A DNA stretch of 60,350 bases from Tannerella sp. (GCA_031276675.1 JAISMO010000179.1:1-60350); one strand, 5' to 3'. Numbered from the stretch's first letter, positions 9,363 to 18,053 are shown. Translations and numbers: made by a program. The notes: a model not told the origin generated them from the sequence alone.

Positions 9363-10292
9363 TCAGTTGATAGTAATCACGTTCGTTTCGTCATCTATGT
9401 GGTAGGTAAACCGGTCCTTCAACTGAAATACTTTCAGCATATGTTCGATTCCGTCTTTGATCCGAAACTTTCCGGTGTACCTTTTTTTCAGAAAGGACCT
9501 GTTTTCAATCACGATCCGGGTATCAAAATAAAGTTCCAACTTATCGGTCATCTGTTCAACCGGCTCATCGTCAAAGCAGATCAAACCCTCTTTCCATAGC
9601 AGGCTGCCGGTATTTTCCAGCTTTCCTTTTTGCAGGCCGTTTCCCGATCGCCATAATCTGGTTTGCGGTTCAAGTCCGATTTTCTCCTCCGCCGTATGCA
9701 CTTCCACCGAACCGTTGAGCAGCGACACCTCAAAAAGCGAAGATTGGCTGTAGGCAAGCACGTTAAATTCCGTGCCGACCGCTTTGACGTCATAAAACGG
9801 CGTTTTGACAATAAAAGGCCTGTCCGCATCTTTCCGGACATGGACATAAGCTTCGCCATCCAGCAGGACCGTTCGCTCGTTTGACGCAAAATGGCCGGGA
9901 AAACTGAATGTGGTACCGGCATTCAACCAGACGCCGGTTCCGTCGGCAAGCAGCAATTCCGCACGCTGGCCGGGCGGGACATGAATGGTCTGCATCACCG
10001 CGGGCGGTATTTGACGCCGGATATGCCGGATATAACATACGTTGCCCGCCAGCAGGGCAAACACGGCAGCGATGGACACCATCCGGCGGACGGCGCTTCC
10101 TTTCCGCTTCGCCGGATGGTGCATACTTTTCTCCCTCCCGGCGTTCGACCACAAGACTACGTCTTCCAGCCGGCGAAGCGTCCGCAACATTTTCATGTTC
10201 TTTTCATCCGCTTTTGCCCATGCGGCCACTTCCTTTTTTTCAGCTGCACCGGCATCTCCTGCAAGATATCTGTTGATTACTTCCCAATCCAT
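9363..10292 (-). CDS. FecR-family anti-sigma factor
   Basis: A 309-residue inner-membrane regulator. Residues 1-70 form a cytosolic anti-sigma region (YLAGDAGAAEKKEVAAWAKAD). One membrane segment follows at about 70-90 (MVSIAAVFALLAGNVCY). The periplasmic FecR domain runs from about 105 (VPPGQRAELLLADGTGVWLNAGT, DGEAYVHV, FIVKTPFYDVKAVGTEFNV), and a C-terminal DUF4974-like domain covers about 230-309. It would hold the ECF sigma factor inactive until the SusC STN domain signals ligand. It lies 153 bp upstream of susC. Unusually, 543 bp separate it from the sigma gene, and that space holds a 21-bp repeat array. Confidence 0.92.
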   Translation of the reverse strand: MDWEVINRYLAGDAGAAEKKEVAAWAKADEKNMKMLRTLRRLEDVVLWSNAGREKSMHHPAKRKGSAVRRMVSIAAVFALLAGNVCYIRHIRRQIPPAVMQTIHVPPGQRAELLLADGTGVWLNAGTTFSFPGHFASNERTVLLDGEAYVHVRKDADRPFIVKTPFYDVKAVGTEFNVLAYSQSSLFEVSLLNGSVEVHTAEEKIGLEPQTRLWRSGNGLQKGKLENTGSLLWKEGLICFDDEPVEQMTDKLELYFDTRIVIENRSFLKKRYTGKFRIKDGIEHMLKVFQLKDRFTYHIDDETNVITIN

Positions 10293-10389
10293 CTTTCTTT
10301 GTTAAGGCTCCTGAAGCCCGTTCCCAATAAAGACGATTCACCCTCGACGATCCCTAACGGATGCGGGACAAATAAGAGGGAACGAATCG

Positions 10390-10418
10390 CAAAGTAAACC
10401 GAAAGCGGAAGACGCAAA
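10390..10418 (-). promoter_or_regulatory. Candidate fecR promoter
   Basis: On the minus strand TTTG (10415-10418), an 18-nt gap, then TACTTTG (10390-10396), one base shorter than the TAnnTTTG consensus. It lies about 100 nt upstream of the fecR start and would let fecR-susC-susD be transcribed apart from the sigma gene. Confidence 0.45.
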
Positions 10419-10470
10419 CGGCAAAAAGACCGCTATCCGGTTGGGCCGGAGAGGAGATGGGGAAACTCTG

Positions 10471-10478
10471 TACTTTTG
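10471..10478 (+). promoter_or_regulatory. Plus-strand -7 box ahead of array 2
   Basis: TACTTTTG matches TAnnTTTG and points into the 21-bp array, opposite to the flanking sigma and fecR genes. No clear -33 box is seen. If active, the transcript would begin with the hairpin at 10505-10541 and run toward the 3' end of the sigma gene as antisense. Confidence 0.4.
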
Positions 10479-10504
10479 TTTTTTTTATTGAGTATTTGTT
10501 CCCC

Positions 10505-10541
10505 AAAAGTCAGTGCTTTTGGGGCAAAAGCACTGACTTTT
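10505..10541 (+). repeat. Perfect 16-bp inverted repeat at head of array 2
   Basis: AAAAGTCAGTGCTTTT (10505-10520), spacer GGGGC, then AAAAGCACTGACTTTT (10526-10541). The right arm is the first direct unit of the array and the left arm is the same unit inverted. C10504 and G10542 extend the stem to 17 bp. Confidence 0.9.
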
Positions 10542-10755
10542 GTCCAAAAAGCACTGACTTTTCTGCCAAAAGCACTGGCTTTTCCAGCAAAAGCACTGAC
10601 AATTGTCCAAAAAGCACTGACTTTTCTGCCAAAAGCACTGGCTTTTCCGGCAAAAGCACTGGCTTTTCCGCCGAAAGCACCGGCTTTTCTGCCGAAAACG
10701 GTCGTTTTTGCGCCGAAAACGATGGCTTTTATGCCGGAACAGCGGGAACAGAGGG
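10525..10755 (+). repeat. Array 2: eleven 21-bp tandem units
   Basis: Eleven consecutive units of exactly 21 bp with core AAAAGCACTGACTTTT followed by five variable bases. Units 1-7 are close copies; units 8-11 drift. The A4 and T4 tracts alternate about every 10.5 bp, which would phase them with the helix and favour intrinsic curvature. The open frames through it (heptads such as KSTDFSA) follow from the 21-bp period and are not taken as a gene. It lies between the ECF sigma and fecR genes. Confidence 0.9.
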
Positions 10756-10835
10756 CTGAACGGAAAAGGGAGGCACCGGCCGCTTCACCGGCAATCCCCT
10801 TTTTTTGATTCTTTTTATCTGAATGAATGATAAAC

Positions 10836-11396
10836 TTATTTGAGAAAGAGAAAAAAACCGAACAGCGACAAATAATCCTGCAGGCTGATACGTAAGGCTC
10901 TCAGCACCTTTGTGATATGATATTCAATACTTTTCTCCGTAAGGCCCAGTCTTTGGGCGATGGCCCTGTTGGACTGATTTTCGAAGCGGCTCAGTTCGAA
11001 AATCAAACGGGTTTGTTCCGGAAAACGGGCCAGCGTGTCTTGCAGGATTTGCCGGACTTCGGTCGCAAAAACCTCTTCCGGATTACAGGATTCCAGCAGC
11101 GATATGCGCATCGCCAGTTCTTCCTGATGTGCATTTTCCAGTTTCCGGAAAACCTCCTCCTTGACCGTTTCGTGTTTCAAGTAATCCATGGCTTTGTTTT
11201 TCAGGATCGTTAGCAGGAAGACCTCCGGATGCTCAATCCTGTTTCTCCTGCTTTCCTCCCACAGTTTGATGAAGGATTCCGCGGCGATGTCTTCGGCTGC
11301 CGGCCCGTCATGTACATATGATTTTGTGAAAAGGAAAGCCTTTCTGTAAAACTGCTTATAGAAGACTTCAAATGAAGTGGGAGACTGGATGATCAT
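10836..11396 (-). CDS. ECF-family RNA polymerase sigma factor
   Basis: A 186-residue sigma-70 of the extracytoplasmic-function class. Region 2 spans about 8-75 (FYKQFYRKAFLFTKSYV, AAEDIAAESFIKLWEE) and region 4 about 115-172 (LARFPEQTRLIFELSRFENQS, IAQRLGLTEKSIEYHITKVL, a helix-turn-helix that reads the -35 element). It heads the locus with fecR, susC and susD and probably activates them when the matching glycan is bound. The C-terminus is hydrophobic (LSLFGFFLFLK), which is common in Bacteroidetes members. A perfect palindrome covers its promoter spacer, suggesting control by a DNA-binding protein. Confidence 0.93.
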   Translation of the reverse strand: MIIQSPTSFEVFYKQFYRKAFLFTKSYVHDGPAAEDIAAESFIKLWEESRRNRIEHPEVFLLTILKNKAMDYLKHETVKEEVFRKLENAHQEELAMRISLLESCNPEEVFATEVRQILQDTLARFPEQTRLIFELSRFENQSNRAIAQRLGLTEKSIEYHITKVLRALRISLQDYLSLFGFFLFLK

Positions 11397-11424
11397 GATA
11401 AATTCCGCTTTAATTATGCGAAGA

Positions 11425-11432
11425 CAAAATTA
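11425..11432 (-). promoter_or_regulatory. -7 box of the ECF sigma gene
   Basis: On the minus strand TAATTTTG matches TAnnTTTG and lies 28 nt upstream of the sigma start codon. The spacer and -33 region upstream are occupied by the palindrome at 11433-11456. Confidence 0.6.
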
Positions 11433-11456
11433 CATGAAAATTCCGTGATTTTCATG
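11433..11456. promoter_or_regulatory. Palindromic candidate operator
   Basis: CATGAAAAT, six-base spacer TCCGTG, ATTTTCATG: a perfect inverted repeat with 9-bp arms. It begins at the base next to the -7 box and covers the whole spacer to the -33 position. A dimeric regulator bound here would block the sigma promoter. This is inference. Confidence 0.5.
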
Positions 11457-11732
11457 CACGCGAAATAAATATCGGGCAACCGCGTCCAAAGGGGCCTGCC
11501 GGATGGAATGAGAGCCTTTTCCGGCGTTAAAAAATTCACCGCTCCCCTGCCGGAGGCCGTGTGAAACGGCAGATACCGTCGGGGAACCGACTCCGTTTGA
11601 ACGGCATCCGGAGGCACGTGGCCGGCCTTCCCTGTTGAAAACTTTTTTCGTGTGTGACTGAAGATTAAGAAAAAAAGTGTACTTTTACGGGCGTTATGAA
11701 AACAGACGGAATGGTTTGTGAATGTACTGAAT
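11457..11732. other. Spacer between ECF sigma and dcw cluster
   Basis: Divergent intergenic region. It holds GC-rich sequence with no gene, and TACTTTTA at about 11680, a weak -7 box for the dcw cluster. No mraZ-like frame is present, although mraZ usually precedes rsmH. A 14-codon frame starts with ATG at 11696 and ends at TAA 11738-11740, overlapping the rsmH start codon in another frame. Confidence 0.5.
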
Positions 11733-12677
11733 ATGAATAAGGATCATGCGTTGTATCATGTGCCGGTATTGTTTGAGGAAAGCCTGAACGGATTGAACAT
11801 CCGGCCGGAGGGAGTCTATGCCGACCTTACTTTCGGCGGGGGAGGACACGCCCGCGGCATACTGGCGCGTTTGGGAAGTGAGGGGCGGCTGTACGGATTC
11901 GATCAGGATCAGGATGCGGAAGCAAATCTCCCGAGCGACAGGCGCTTTGTTTTTATCCGCAGCAATTTCCGTTACCTCTCCAACTTCCTTCGTTATCACG
12001 GTGAAAAGCAACTGGACGGGATTCTGGCCGATCTGGGAGTCTCGTCGCATCATTTTGACGATGCGGCCCGTGGTTTTTCATTCCGTTTCGACAGCACGCT
12101 GGACATGCGGATGAACCGGCGTGCCGGACAGACGGCTGCCGATGTGCTGAACAACTGCTCCGAAGAAACACTGGCCGAACTGCTTTACACGCACGGTGAA
12201 TTGAAAAACGCCCGGAAAATAGCCGCCCGGATGGTCGCACTGCGCGCGGAGAAACCCCTGCAAACCGTTCGGGATTTACTGACTGCCCTTCAGCCCCTGG
12301 CCAGCAGAGAGAAAGAAAAAAAATTTCTGGCGAAGGTTTTTCAGGCCTTGCGTATCGAAGTAAATGACGAAATACAGGCCCTGCGCGAAATGCTCCAACA
12401 AACCCTGCACGTGTTGAAACCCGGCGGACGGATCGTCCTGATCACCTATCATTCGCTGGAAGACCGGCTGGTAAAATACTTTTTCCGTACGGGAAACGTG
12501 GATGGACACAGTGAACAGGATTTCTTCGGCAACCGCCTGACGCCCTTCGTGCCGGTGAACAGCAGGGTCATTACGCCCGCGGAGGAAGAAATCACATGCA
12601 ATCCGCGTGCCCGCAGCGCCAAATTACGAATTGCAGAAAGAAAACCCTACGATGAACGGAGACAGTCAATCGCCTGA
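11733..12677 (+). CDS. rsmH: 16S rRNA (cytosine1402-N4)-methyltransferase RsmH
   Basis: A 314-residue SAM-dependent methyltransferase (also called MraW) that N4-methylates C1402 in the decoding centre of 16S rRNA. HVPVLFEESLNGL is the usual N-terminus; the SAM-binding motif YADLTFGGGGHARGIL is at about 31-46; GILADLGVSSHHFD and the late motifs PGGRIVLITYHSLEDR and NPRARSAKLRIAE are all present. I place the start at ATG 11733; an in-frame GTG at 11718 is possible. It is the first gene of the dcw cluster and overlaps ftsL by 26 bp. Confidence 0.96.
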   Translation: MNKDHALYHVPVLFEESLNGLNIRPEGVYADLTFGGGGHARGILARLGSEGRLYGFDQDQDAEANLPSDRRFVFIRSNFRYLSNFLRYHGEKQLDGILADLGVSSHHFDDAARGFSFRFDSTLDMRMNRRAGQTAADVLNNCSEETLAELLYTHGELKNARKIAARMVALRAEKPLQTVRDLLTALQPLASREKEKKFLAKVFQALRIEVNDEIQALREMLQQTLHVLKPGGRIVLITYHSLEDRLVKYFFRTGNVDGHSEQDFFGNRLTPFVPVNSRVITPAEEEITCNPRARSAKLRIAERKPYDERRQSIA

Positions 12678-13002
12678 AAAAAAGAAAAAGAGACACCTGT
12701 CTCTCCTGTATATCCTGAGCGGGGGCATTCTGAAAGAGGAATTTGTGATCAGGCACATACGGATGATTGTGCTGGTCGTCCTGCTGGTCCTGCTCAACAT
12801 AGGGAACAGGTATGCCTGTCTGCTGAAATTGCGGGAGATAGACCGTCTGCAACGGGAGTTGAAAGATGTGAAATACGAATCCGTCGCCCTGTCCGTGCAG
12901 TTGACAGGCAGCAATCGTCAGTCACAGATTGAAGCGCTGGTAAAGGCGCATGGGTTGAATCTGGGGAGCGCCAAGACGCCGCCCTATATTCTGTATAAAT
13001 AA
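12652..13002 (+). CDS. ftsL: FtsL-like divisome protein
   Basis: A 116-residue bitopic membrane protein. A basic cytosolic head (SPEKKKKRHLS) precedes one membrane segment at about 40-57 (MIVLVVLLVLLNIGNRY) and a periplasmic coiled-coil-like stretch (LKLREIDRLQRELKDVKYESV). Size, topology and position between rsmH and ftsI match the Bacteroidetes FtsL, which joins the FtsQBL complex that activates septal peptidoglycan synthesis. The family diverges strongly, so identity rests partly on synteny. The ATG at 12652 overlaps the end of rsmH, and the stop is 2 bp before ftsI. Confidence 0.85.
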   Translation: MNGDSQSPEKKKKRHLSLLYILSGGILKEEFVIRHIRMIVLVVLLVLLNIGNRYACLLKLREIDRLQRELKDVKYESVALSVQLTGSNRQSQIEALVKAHGLNLGSAKTPPYILYK

Positions 13003-13004
13003 GT

Positions 13005-15182
13005 ATGGGAGAGGCAAGGAAAATAAATCCGGAAGAGGAGGAGTCGAAAGAATTAGCGTCGGAAAAAAAACAAATCGTGTGGCGCTATTTTATGGTAATC
13101 TTGTTGCTGGGCGCTGTAATAACCAATATTTGCGTCGATCTTTTCAAGATCGCCTTTCGTGAAAAGGAAAAATGGATGGCCGTGGTGGAGCGTCACAAAA
13201 TCCCGGACCAACTGGTGAAACCGGACCGGGGAAACATCTATTCATCCGACGGCAAGTTGATGGTGACCAACGTGCCGCGCTACTATCTGTACATGGATTT
13301 TCAGGCCGACGGCTTTGTTGCGGACACGTTCCTGCGTTCGGGCAGCGGTCTCGACTCGCTCGCCCTTTGCCTTTCGGAAAAGTTGAAGAACCGCACGGCC
13401 AAAGGCTACCGAAATCACCTGCTGCGCGGGATGAAGTCTAAGAGTCGCGAATATCCCCTCTATGAAGGGCGCGTTTCGTATGCAGACTTGAAAGAGATCA
13501 AACAGTTCCCCTTCATACGCAGGGGAAGGAACATCAGCGGATTTTATGAAAAGGAGGTCATACAGCGACAGCGATTTTACGGCTCGCTGGCCTCGCGCAC
13601 CATCGGCGACATATACAACGAAAAGGAAACCGGCGGCCTGCCCAAAGGAAAAACCGGCCTGGAACTGCAGTACGACTCCCTGCTGCGCGGGCAGTATGGC
13701 ACCCGATCGACCATTCGGGTGGGCAAAAACTGGACAAGCGTCATGGAAGAAGAACCTGTGCCCGGTATGGATATCGTGACAACTATCGACCTGCAGATAC
13801 AGGACTTCACCGAAAAGGCGCTGATCGACAAACTCCGGAGCGTGGATGCCGAAACGGGCATCGCCATAGTCATGGAAGTCCGTACGGGCGAAATCAAGGC
13901 CATTTCCAATATTGAACGCATCCGTCCCGGCGTCTATGTGGAAACAAACACCCGCAACTACGCCCTGACCGACCAGCTGGAGCCGGGGTCTACATTCAAG
14001 ATTCCCTCCATCATGGTTGCACTCGAGGACGGAGTCTGTACGCCGGACGACGTGGTGGACACGGGCAATGGCATCTACCGTTATGAAAACAGGAAGATTA
14101 TCGACCACAATGCCGACAGGGGCGGTTACCATCAAATCACGGTGGCGCAGGCCGTCTGGAATTCCTCCAACATCGGCATTGCCAAAACCATCCTGAAAGG
14201 ATACCGGAACAATCCGAAGAAATTCACCGACGGACTGAGCCGTATCGGCATGGATGCGGATTTGCAAGTCTATGGCGCCGGACGTCCCCGCATCCGGACG
14301 CAAAGCGACCCGCGCTGGTCGAAGCTGACTTTGCCGTGGATGTCGTTTGGTTATGAAGTGCAGATTCCGCCGATTCAGACACTGGCTTTCTACAATGCCA
14401 TTGCCAACAACGGGAAGATGATACGTCCGGTGTTCACAAAGGAAATACGCCGGGACGGAAAGACGGTGGAGCGTTTTTCCACCAAAGTAATCCGCTCTTC
14501 CGTTTGTTCGCAGAAAACCCTGAACATCATTCGGGAGATGCTGGTCGACGTCGTGGAAAAAGGAACAGGCCGGGCCGTACACTCGGACGCTGTTGCCATT
14601 GCGGGCAAAACCAGTACTGCCCAAATTGCTGCCGACGGCAAATACCGGTCACACCAGATTTCGTTCTGCGGTTATTTCCCGGCCGACAACCCCGCATATT
14701 CCTGCATCGTTGTGATTCGCCGACCGCACATCGGTACTCCTTCGGCCGGGCTTATGTCCGGCGGCGTATTCAAAACGATCGCAGAGAAAATCCATGCCGG
14801 ACAAACCAAAATCGACATTCGTTCGATGGACGCCGATTCGATGAAAGTCGCCCTACCGGAGGTGAAAAACGGCGATGCCGAAACCTTGACTGCGCTCCTG
14901 AACGAGTTGGAGATTGAGACGGAGCCGCGCCGGTTGAAATCCGGCTACGTCGTCGCCGAACGCCGGACGGAAGACCGGCTGATAGCATTGAAGACCGTCG
15001 CGCCGAAAGAAAATACGGTTCCCAACGTTGCCGGCATGGGCGCCCGCGACGCCGTCTACCTGCTGGAGAAAAGCGGACTGCGTGTCAGCCTGTCCGGCCG
15101 GGGGCAGGTCGTATCCCAGTCGCTGACGCCCGGGCAGCGTGTGAACCGGGGGCAAACGGTTTCCCTTGTCCTTCGTCATTAA
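13005..15182 (+). CDS. ftsI: Septal peptidoglycan transpeptidase FtsI (PBP3) with PASTA domain
   Basis: A 725-residue class B penicillin-binding protein that cross-links septal peptidoglycan. A single membrane anchor lies at about 25-48. The dimerisation domain begins with KPDRGNIYSSDG. The transpeptidase carries S329-T-F-K332 (active-site serine in PGSTFK), S387-S-N389, and K535-T-S537 in the place of the more common KTG. The last 60 residues form a PASTA domain (TVPNVAGMGARDAVYLLEKS). The gene follows ftsL by 2 bp and precedes murE, with FtsW as its glycosyltransferase partner. Confidence 0.96.
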   Translation: MGEARKINPEEEESKELASEKKQIVWRYFMVILLLGAVITNICVDLFKIAFREKEKWMAVVERHKIPDQLVKPDRGNIYSSDGKLMVTNVPRYYLYMDFQADGFVADTFLRSGSGLDSLALCLSEKLKNRTAKGYRNHLLRGMKSKSREYPLYEGRVSYADLKEIKQFPFIRRGRNISGFYEKEVIQRQRFYGSLASRTIGDIYNEKETGGLPKGKTGLELQYDSLLRGQYGTRSTIRVGKNWTSVMEEEPVPGMDIVTTIDLQIQDFTEKALIDKLRSVDAETGIAIVMEVRTGEIKAISNIERIRPGVYVETNTRNYALTDQLEPGSTFKIPSIMVALEDGVCTPDDVVDTGNGIYRYENRKIIDHNADRGGYHQITVAQAVWNSSNIGIAKTILKGYRNNPKKFTDGLSRIGMDADLQVYGAGRPRIRTQSDPRWSKLTLPWMSFGYEVQIPPIQTLAFYNAIANNGKMIRPVFTKEIRRDGKTVERFSTKVIRSSVCSQKTLNIIREMLVDVVEKGTGRAVHSDAVAIAGKTSTAQIAADGKYRSHQISFCGYFPADNPAYSCIVVIRRPHIGTPSAGLMSGGVFKTIAEKIHAGQTKIDIRSMDADSMKVALPEVKNGDAETLTALLNELEIETEPRRLKSGYVVAERRTEDRLIALKTVAPKENTVPNVAGMGARDAVYLLEKSGLRVSLSGRGQVVSQSLTPGQRVNRGQTVSLVLRH

Positions 15183-15203
15183 CTTCCCAAAAAACCAGTG
15201 AAG

Positions 15204-16655
15204 ATGAAACTGCAAGAACTGATTACCTGTTTATCTGCCGCACAAATTGCCGGAGACGTCGGCGTTTCGATTTCAGACATCCGTTCCGATTCGCGCCGGG
15301 TGGAACGCGGCGACCTGTTCGTAGCCGTCAGGGGAACGACTCTCGACGGTCATGACTATATTGAAAGCGCGCTGGAAAAAGGTGCGGCGGCGGTGGTGTG
15401 CGAACTCATGCCGGAGAGGCTGTCCGGCCGGGCGGCATTTATCGTCGTACCCGATGCAGCCGACGCGCTGGGGCGGCTGCTTGACACGTGGTACGACCGT
15501 CCGTCGGCTCGGCTCACACTGGTCGGTGTTACCGGCACCAACGGCAAAACCTCCATCGCCACGCTGCTCTACGAACTCTTCCGTAAACTGGGATACAGAG
15601 CCGGACTCTTCTCCACCGTCTGCATCTGCATGGACGGCGAAACGATGCCGGCAACCCATACCACCCCTGACCCCGTCACGCTCCACGCCCTGCTGGCGCA
15701 GATGGTGCAGGCCGGATGCGAGTATGCTTTTATGGAGGTTAGTTCCCACGCCCTTGACCAGCGGCGCATCAGCGGCCTGACTTTTGCCGGCGGCATCTTC
15801 ACCAACCTGACGCGCGACCATCTGGATTATCATCAGACGATGGAGAACTACCTGAAAGCCAAGAAACGCTTTTTCGACGGTCTGCCTTCCGACGCTTTTG
15901 CGCTGACGAACGCGGACGACAAGTTGGGCATGGTGATGCTGCAAAACACGGCCGCCCGCAAGTTGACGTATTCTCTCCGGACGCTGGCCGACTTCAAGGG
16001 GAAAATCATCGAATCGTACTTTGAAGGAACCGAACTGTTGATCAACGGGCGGGAAGTCAACGTCGCGTTCGTGGGGCAGTTTAACGCATACAATCTGCTG
16101 GCCGTCTACGGCGCCGCCCTTGCATTGGGACAGGACGCGGAGGAAACGCTGGTTGCTCTCAGTCTGTTGCGTCCCGTCGCCGGGCGCTTCGAGACCATCG
16201 TCTGCCCGGAGGGATATACGGCGATTGTGGATTATGCCCATACGCCTGATGCGCTGGCAAACGTGCTGAACGGCATTCGGGAGGTGCTGAACGGGAAAGG
16301 TCGCATCCTGACCGTCGTCGGCGCCGGCGGCAACCGCGACAGAGGCAAGCGTCCGCTAATGGCTCGTGAAGCCTGCCGACAGAGCAACCTGGTGATTTTG
16401 ACGTCGGACAATCCGCGTTTCGAAGAGCCGGACGCCATCATCGCAGATATGGCAGCCGGATTGACGGACGCTGACCTCCGGCGCACGCTCTGCATCACCG
16501 ACCGTATGCAGGCCATCAAGACTGCCGTGCAACTGGTCCGGAAAGGCGACATCATCCTGGTGGCCGGCAAAGGGCACGAAGACTATCAAGAAATCAAGGG
16601 CGTAAAATATCCCTTTGACGACCGGAAAATACTGAAACAGCTTTTTCAATCATGA
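15204..16655 (+). CDS. murE: UDP-MurNAc-tripeptide synthetase MurE
   Basis: A 483-residue Mur ligase that adds the third amino acid to UDP-MurNAc-L-Ala-D-Glu in the cytosol. The ATP loop [15 protein letters not shown], the [10 protein letters not shown] segment with the central domain, and the C-terminal SDNPRFEEP are present. The DNPR motif is the known marker for meso-diaminopimelate rather than lysine, so the cell wall is probably mDAP-type. I take ATG 15204 as the start; a GTG lies two codons upstream. It follows ftsI by 21 bp. Confidence 0.96.
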   Translation: MKLQELITCLSAAQIAGDVGVSISDIRSDSRRVERGDLFVAVRGTTLDGHDYIESALEKGAAAVVCELMPERLSGRAAFIVVPDAADALGRLLDTWYDRPSARLTLVGVTGTNGKTSIATLLYELFRKLGYRAGLFSTVCICMDGETMPATHTTPDPVTLHALLAQMVQAGCEYAFMEVSSHALDQRRISGLTFAGGIFTNLTRDHLDYHQTMENYLKAKKRFFDGLPSDAFALTNADDKLGMVMLQNTAARKLTYSLRTLADFKGKIIESYFEGTELLINGREVNVAFVGQFNAYNLLAVYGAALALGQDAEETLVALSLLRPVAGRFETIVCPEGYTAIVDYAHTPDALANVLNGIREVLNGKGRILTVVGAGGNRDRGKRPLMAREACRQSNLVILTSDNPRFEEPDAIIADMAAGLTDADLRRTLCITDRMQAIKTAVQLVRKGDIILVAGKGHEDYQEIKGVKYPFDDRKILKQLFQS

Positions 16656-16714
16656 TGCTACCGGGATTGATGTGGAAACAACGTGATGACACCTCTTTTG
16701 CGAGGATGAAAAAT

Positions 16715-16730
16715 CCAAACTTGAGTTTGG
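16715..16730. other. Small hairpin in murE-mraY spacer
   Basis: CCAAAC, loop TTGA, GTTTGG lies in the 129-bp spacer, the largest gap inside the cluster. There is no T-run after it. It could tune readthrough or mRNA processing; no function can be shown. Confidence 0.35.
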
Positions 16731-16784
16731 TTTGCATACCGTTATTAATGTGCAACTGTTACGAATTACTTTATAACATAAACG

Positions 16785-18050
16785 ATGCTGTACGATCTGT
16801 TTAACTATCTTCATACGCAATTTGACATCCCCGGCACGGGAGTCTTTCGTTATATCTCGTTCCGAGCGATATCGGCGCTTGTTTTTTCGCTGATTCTCTC
16901 CACGTTGACCGGACGACGCATTATCGACCGGCTGCAACGGCTGCAAATCAAGGAAACCTTTCGCGACCTGGGGATTGAGGATCAGATGAAAAAAAAGGGA
17001 ACACCCACGATGGGTGGTATCATCATCCTGATAGCCATTATCGTCCCTGTGTTTCTGTTTGCGAGGCTGAACAACGTCTACGTGATCGTGATGTTGCTGA
17101 CTACGGTTTGGCTCGGCTGTCTCGGTTTCGTAGACGATTACATCAAGGTGTTCCGCAAGGACAAGGACGGACTGCACGGGTGGTTCAAAATCTTTGCACA
17201 AACCGGCCTGGGATTGATCGTCGGACTGACGCTTTTCTTCAGTCCGGAGGTGGTCATTCGCGAAAACATGGAAATACGCAGTACGACGGCAAACGCGATT
17301 GAGGAAGTGCGCCACCATTCCGACCACAAAAAGTCGGCCAAGACGACCATTCCCTTCATCAAAAACAACAACTTCGACTATGCCTGGCTGGGCGACTGGG
17401 CGGGCCGCTACAAAACCGAAGCGACATGCCTGCTGTTCGTGCTGGTGGTCATTTTTATCGTGACGGCCGTATCGAACGGCACGAATCTGACCGACGGTCT
17501 GGACGGCTTGGCCGCAGGCAGTTCGGCCATCATCGGCACGGCGCTGGGGATACTGGCCTATACATCGTCGCACATTGAATTTGCCTCGTTCCTCAACATC
17601 ATGTTCATCCCCAAAGCGGAGGAATTGGTGATCTTTGCGGCAGCCTTTATCGGCGCCACCATCGGTTTCCTGTGGTACAACTCCTTCCCGGCGCAAATCT
17701 TCATGGGTGACACGGGCAGCCTGACGTTGGGTGGTATCATCGCCGTCTTCGCCATCCTCATCCGCAAAGAACTGCTGATACCCATCCTTTGTGGCATTTT
17801 CCTGATCGAGAGTCTGTCGGTAGTGATACAGGTGACGTACTTCAAGTATACGAAGAGGAAATATGGCGCCGGACGCCGCGTGTTCAAGATGACGCCCCTG
17901 CATCATCATTTTCAGATACCCGGCAAACAGCCCCTGACACTGGTACGCAAACCCCGGAGCGCCGTCCCGGAGTCAAAAATCGTTGTGCGTTTCTGGCTAA
18001 TCGGGATTATGCTGGCGGCTATTACATTAATAACTCTGAAACTGAGATAG
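16785..18050 (+). CDS. mraY: Phospho-MurNAc-pentapeptide transferase MraY
   Basis: A 421-residue polytopic inner-membrane enzyme that transfers phospho-MurNAc-pentapeptide to undecaprenyl phosphate, making lipid I. About ten membrane segments are visible. Signature blocks: KKKGTPTMGGIIIL (about 66-80), FVDDYIKVFRKDKDGLHGW (about 115-133), SNGTNLTDGLDGLAAGSSA and the metal-binding FMGDTGSLTLGG, and PLHHHFQIPGK near the end. At 421 residues it is longer than the usual ~360, owing to a soluble insert at about 150-205 that is common in Bacteroidetes. It ends 3 bp before murD. Confidence 0.97.
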   Translation: MLYDLFNYLHTQFDIPGTGVFRYISFRAISALVFSLILSTLTGRRIIDRLQRLQIKETFRDLGIEDQMKKKGTPTMGGIIILIAIIVPVFLFARLNNVYVIVMLLTTVWLGCLGFVDDYIKVFRKDKDGLHGWFKIFAQTGLGLIVGLTLFFSPEVVIRENMEIRSTTANAIEEVRHHSDHKKSAKTTIPFIKNNNFDYAWLGDWAGRYKTEATCLLFVLVVIFIVTAVSNGTNLTDGLDGLAAGSSAIIGTALGILAYTSSHIEFASFLNIMFIPKAEELVIFAAAFIGATIGFLWYNSFPAQIFMGDTGSLTLGGIIAVFAILIRKELLIPILCGIFLIESLSVVIQVTYFKYTKRKYGAGRRVFKMTPLHHHFQIPGKQPLTLVRKPRSAVPESKIVVRFWLIGIMLAAITLITLKLR

Positions 18051-18053
18051 ACG

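Noticed and set aside
10457..10808. Two overlapping frames over array 2 that encode heptad-repeat peptides (KSTDFSA, KALTFLP).
   Set aside because: A 21-bp repeat keeps all stop-free frames open and makes seven-residue repeats by itself. No start context, signal or family feature is seen, and array 4 with period 20 shows that the design does not depend on a reading frame.
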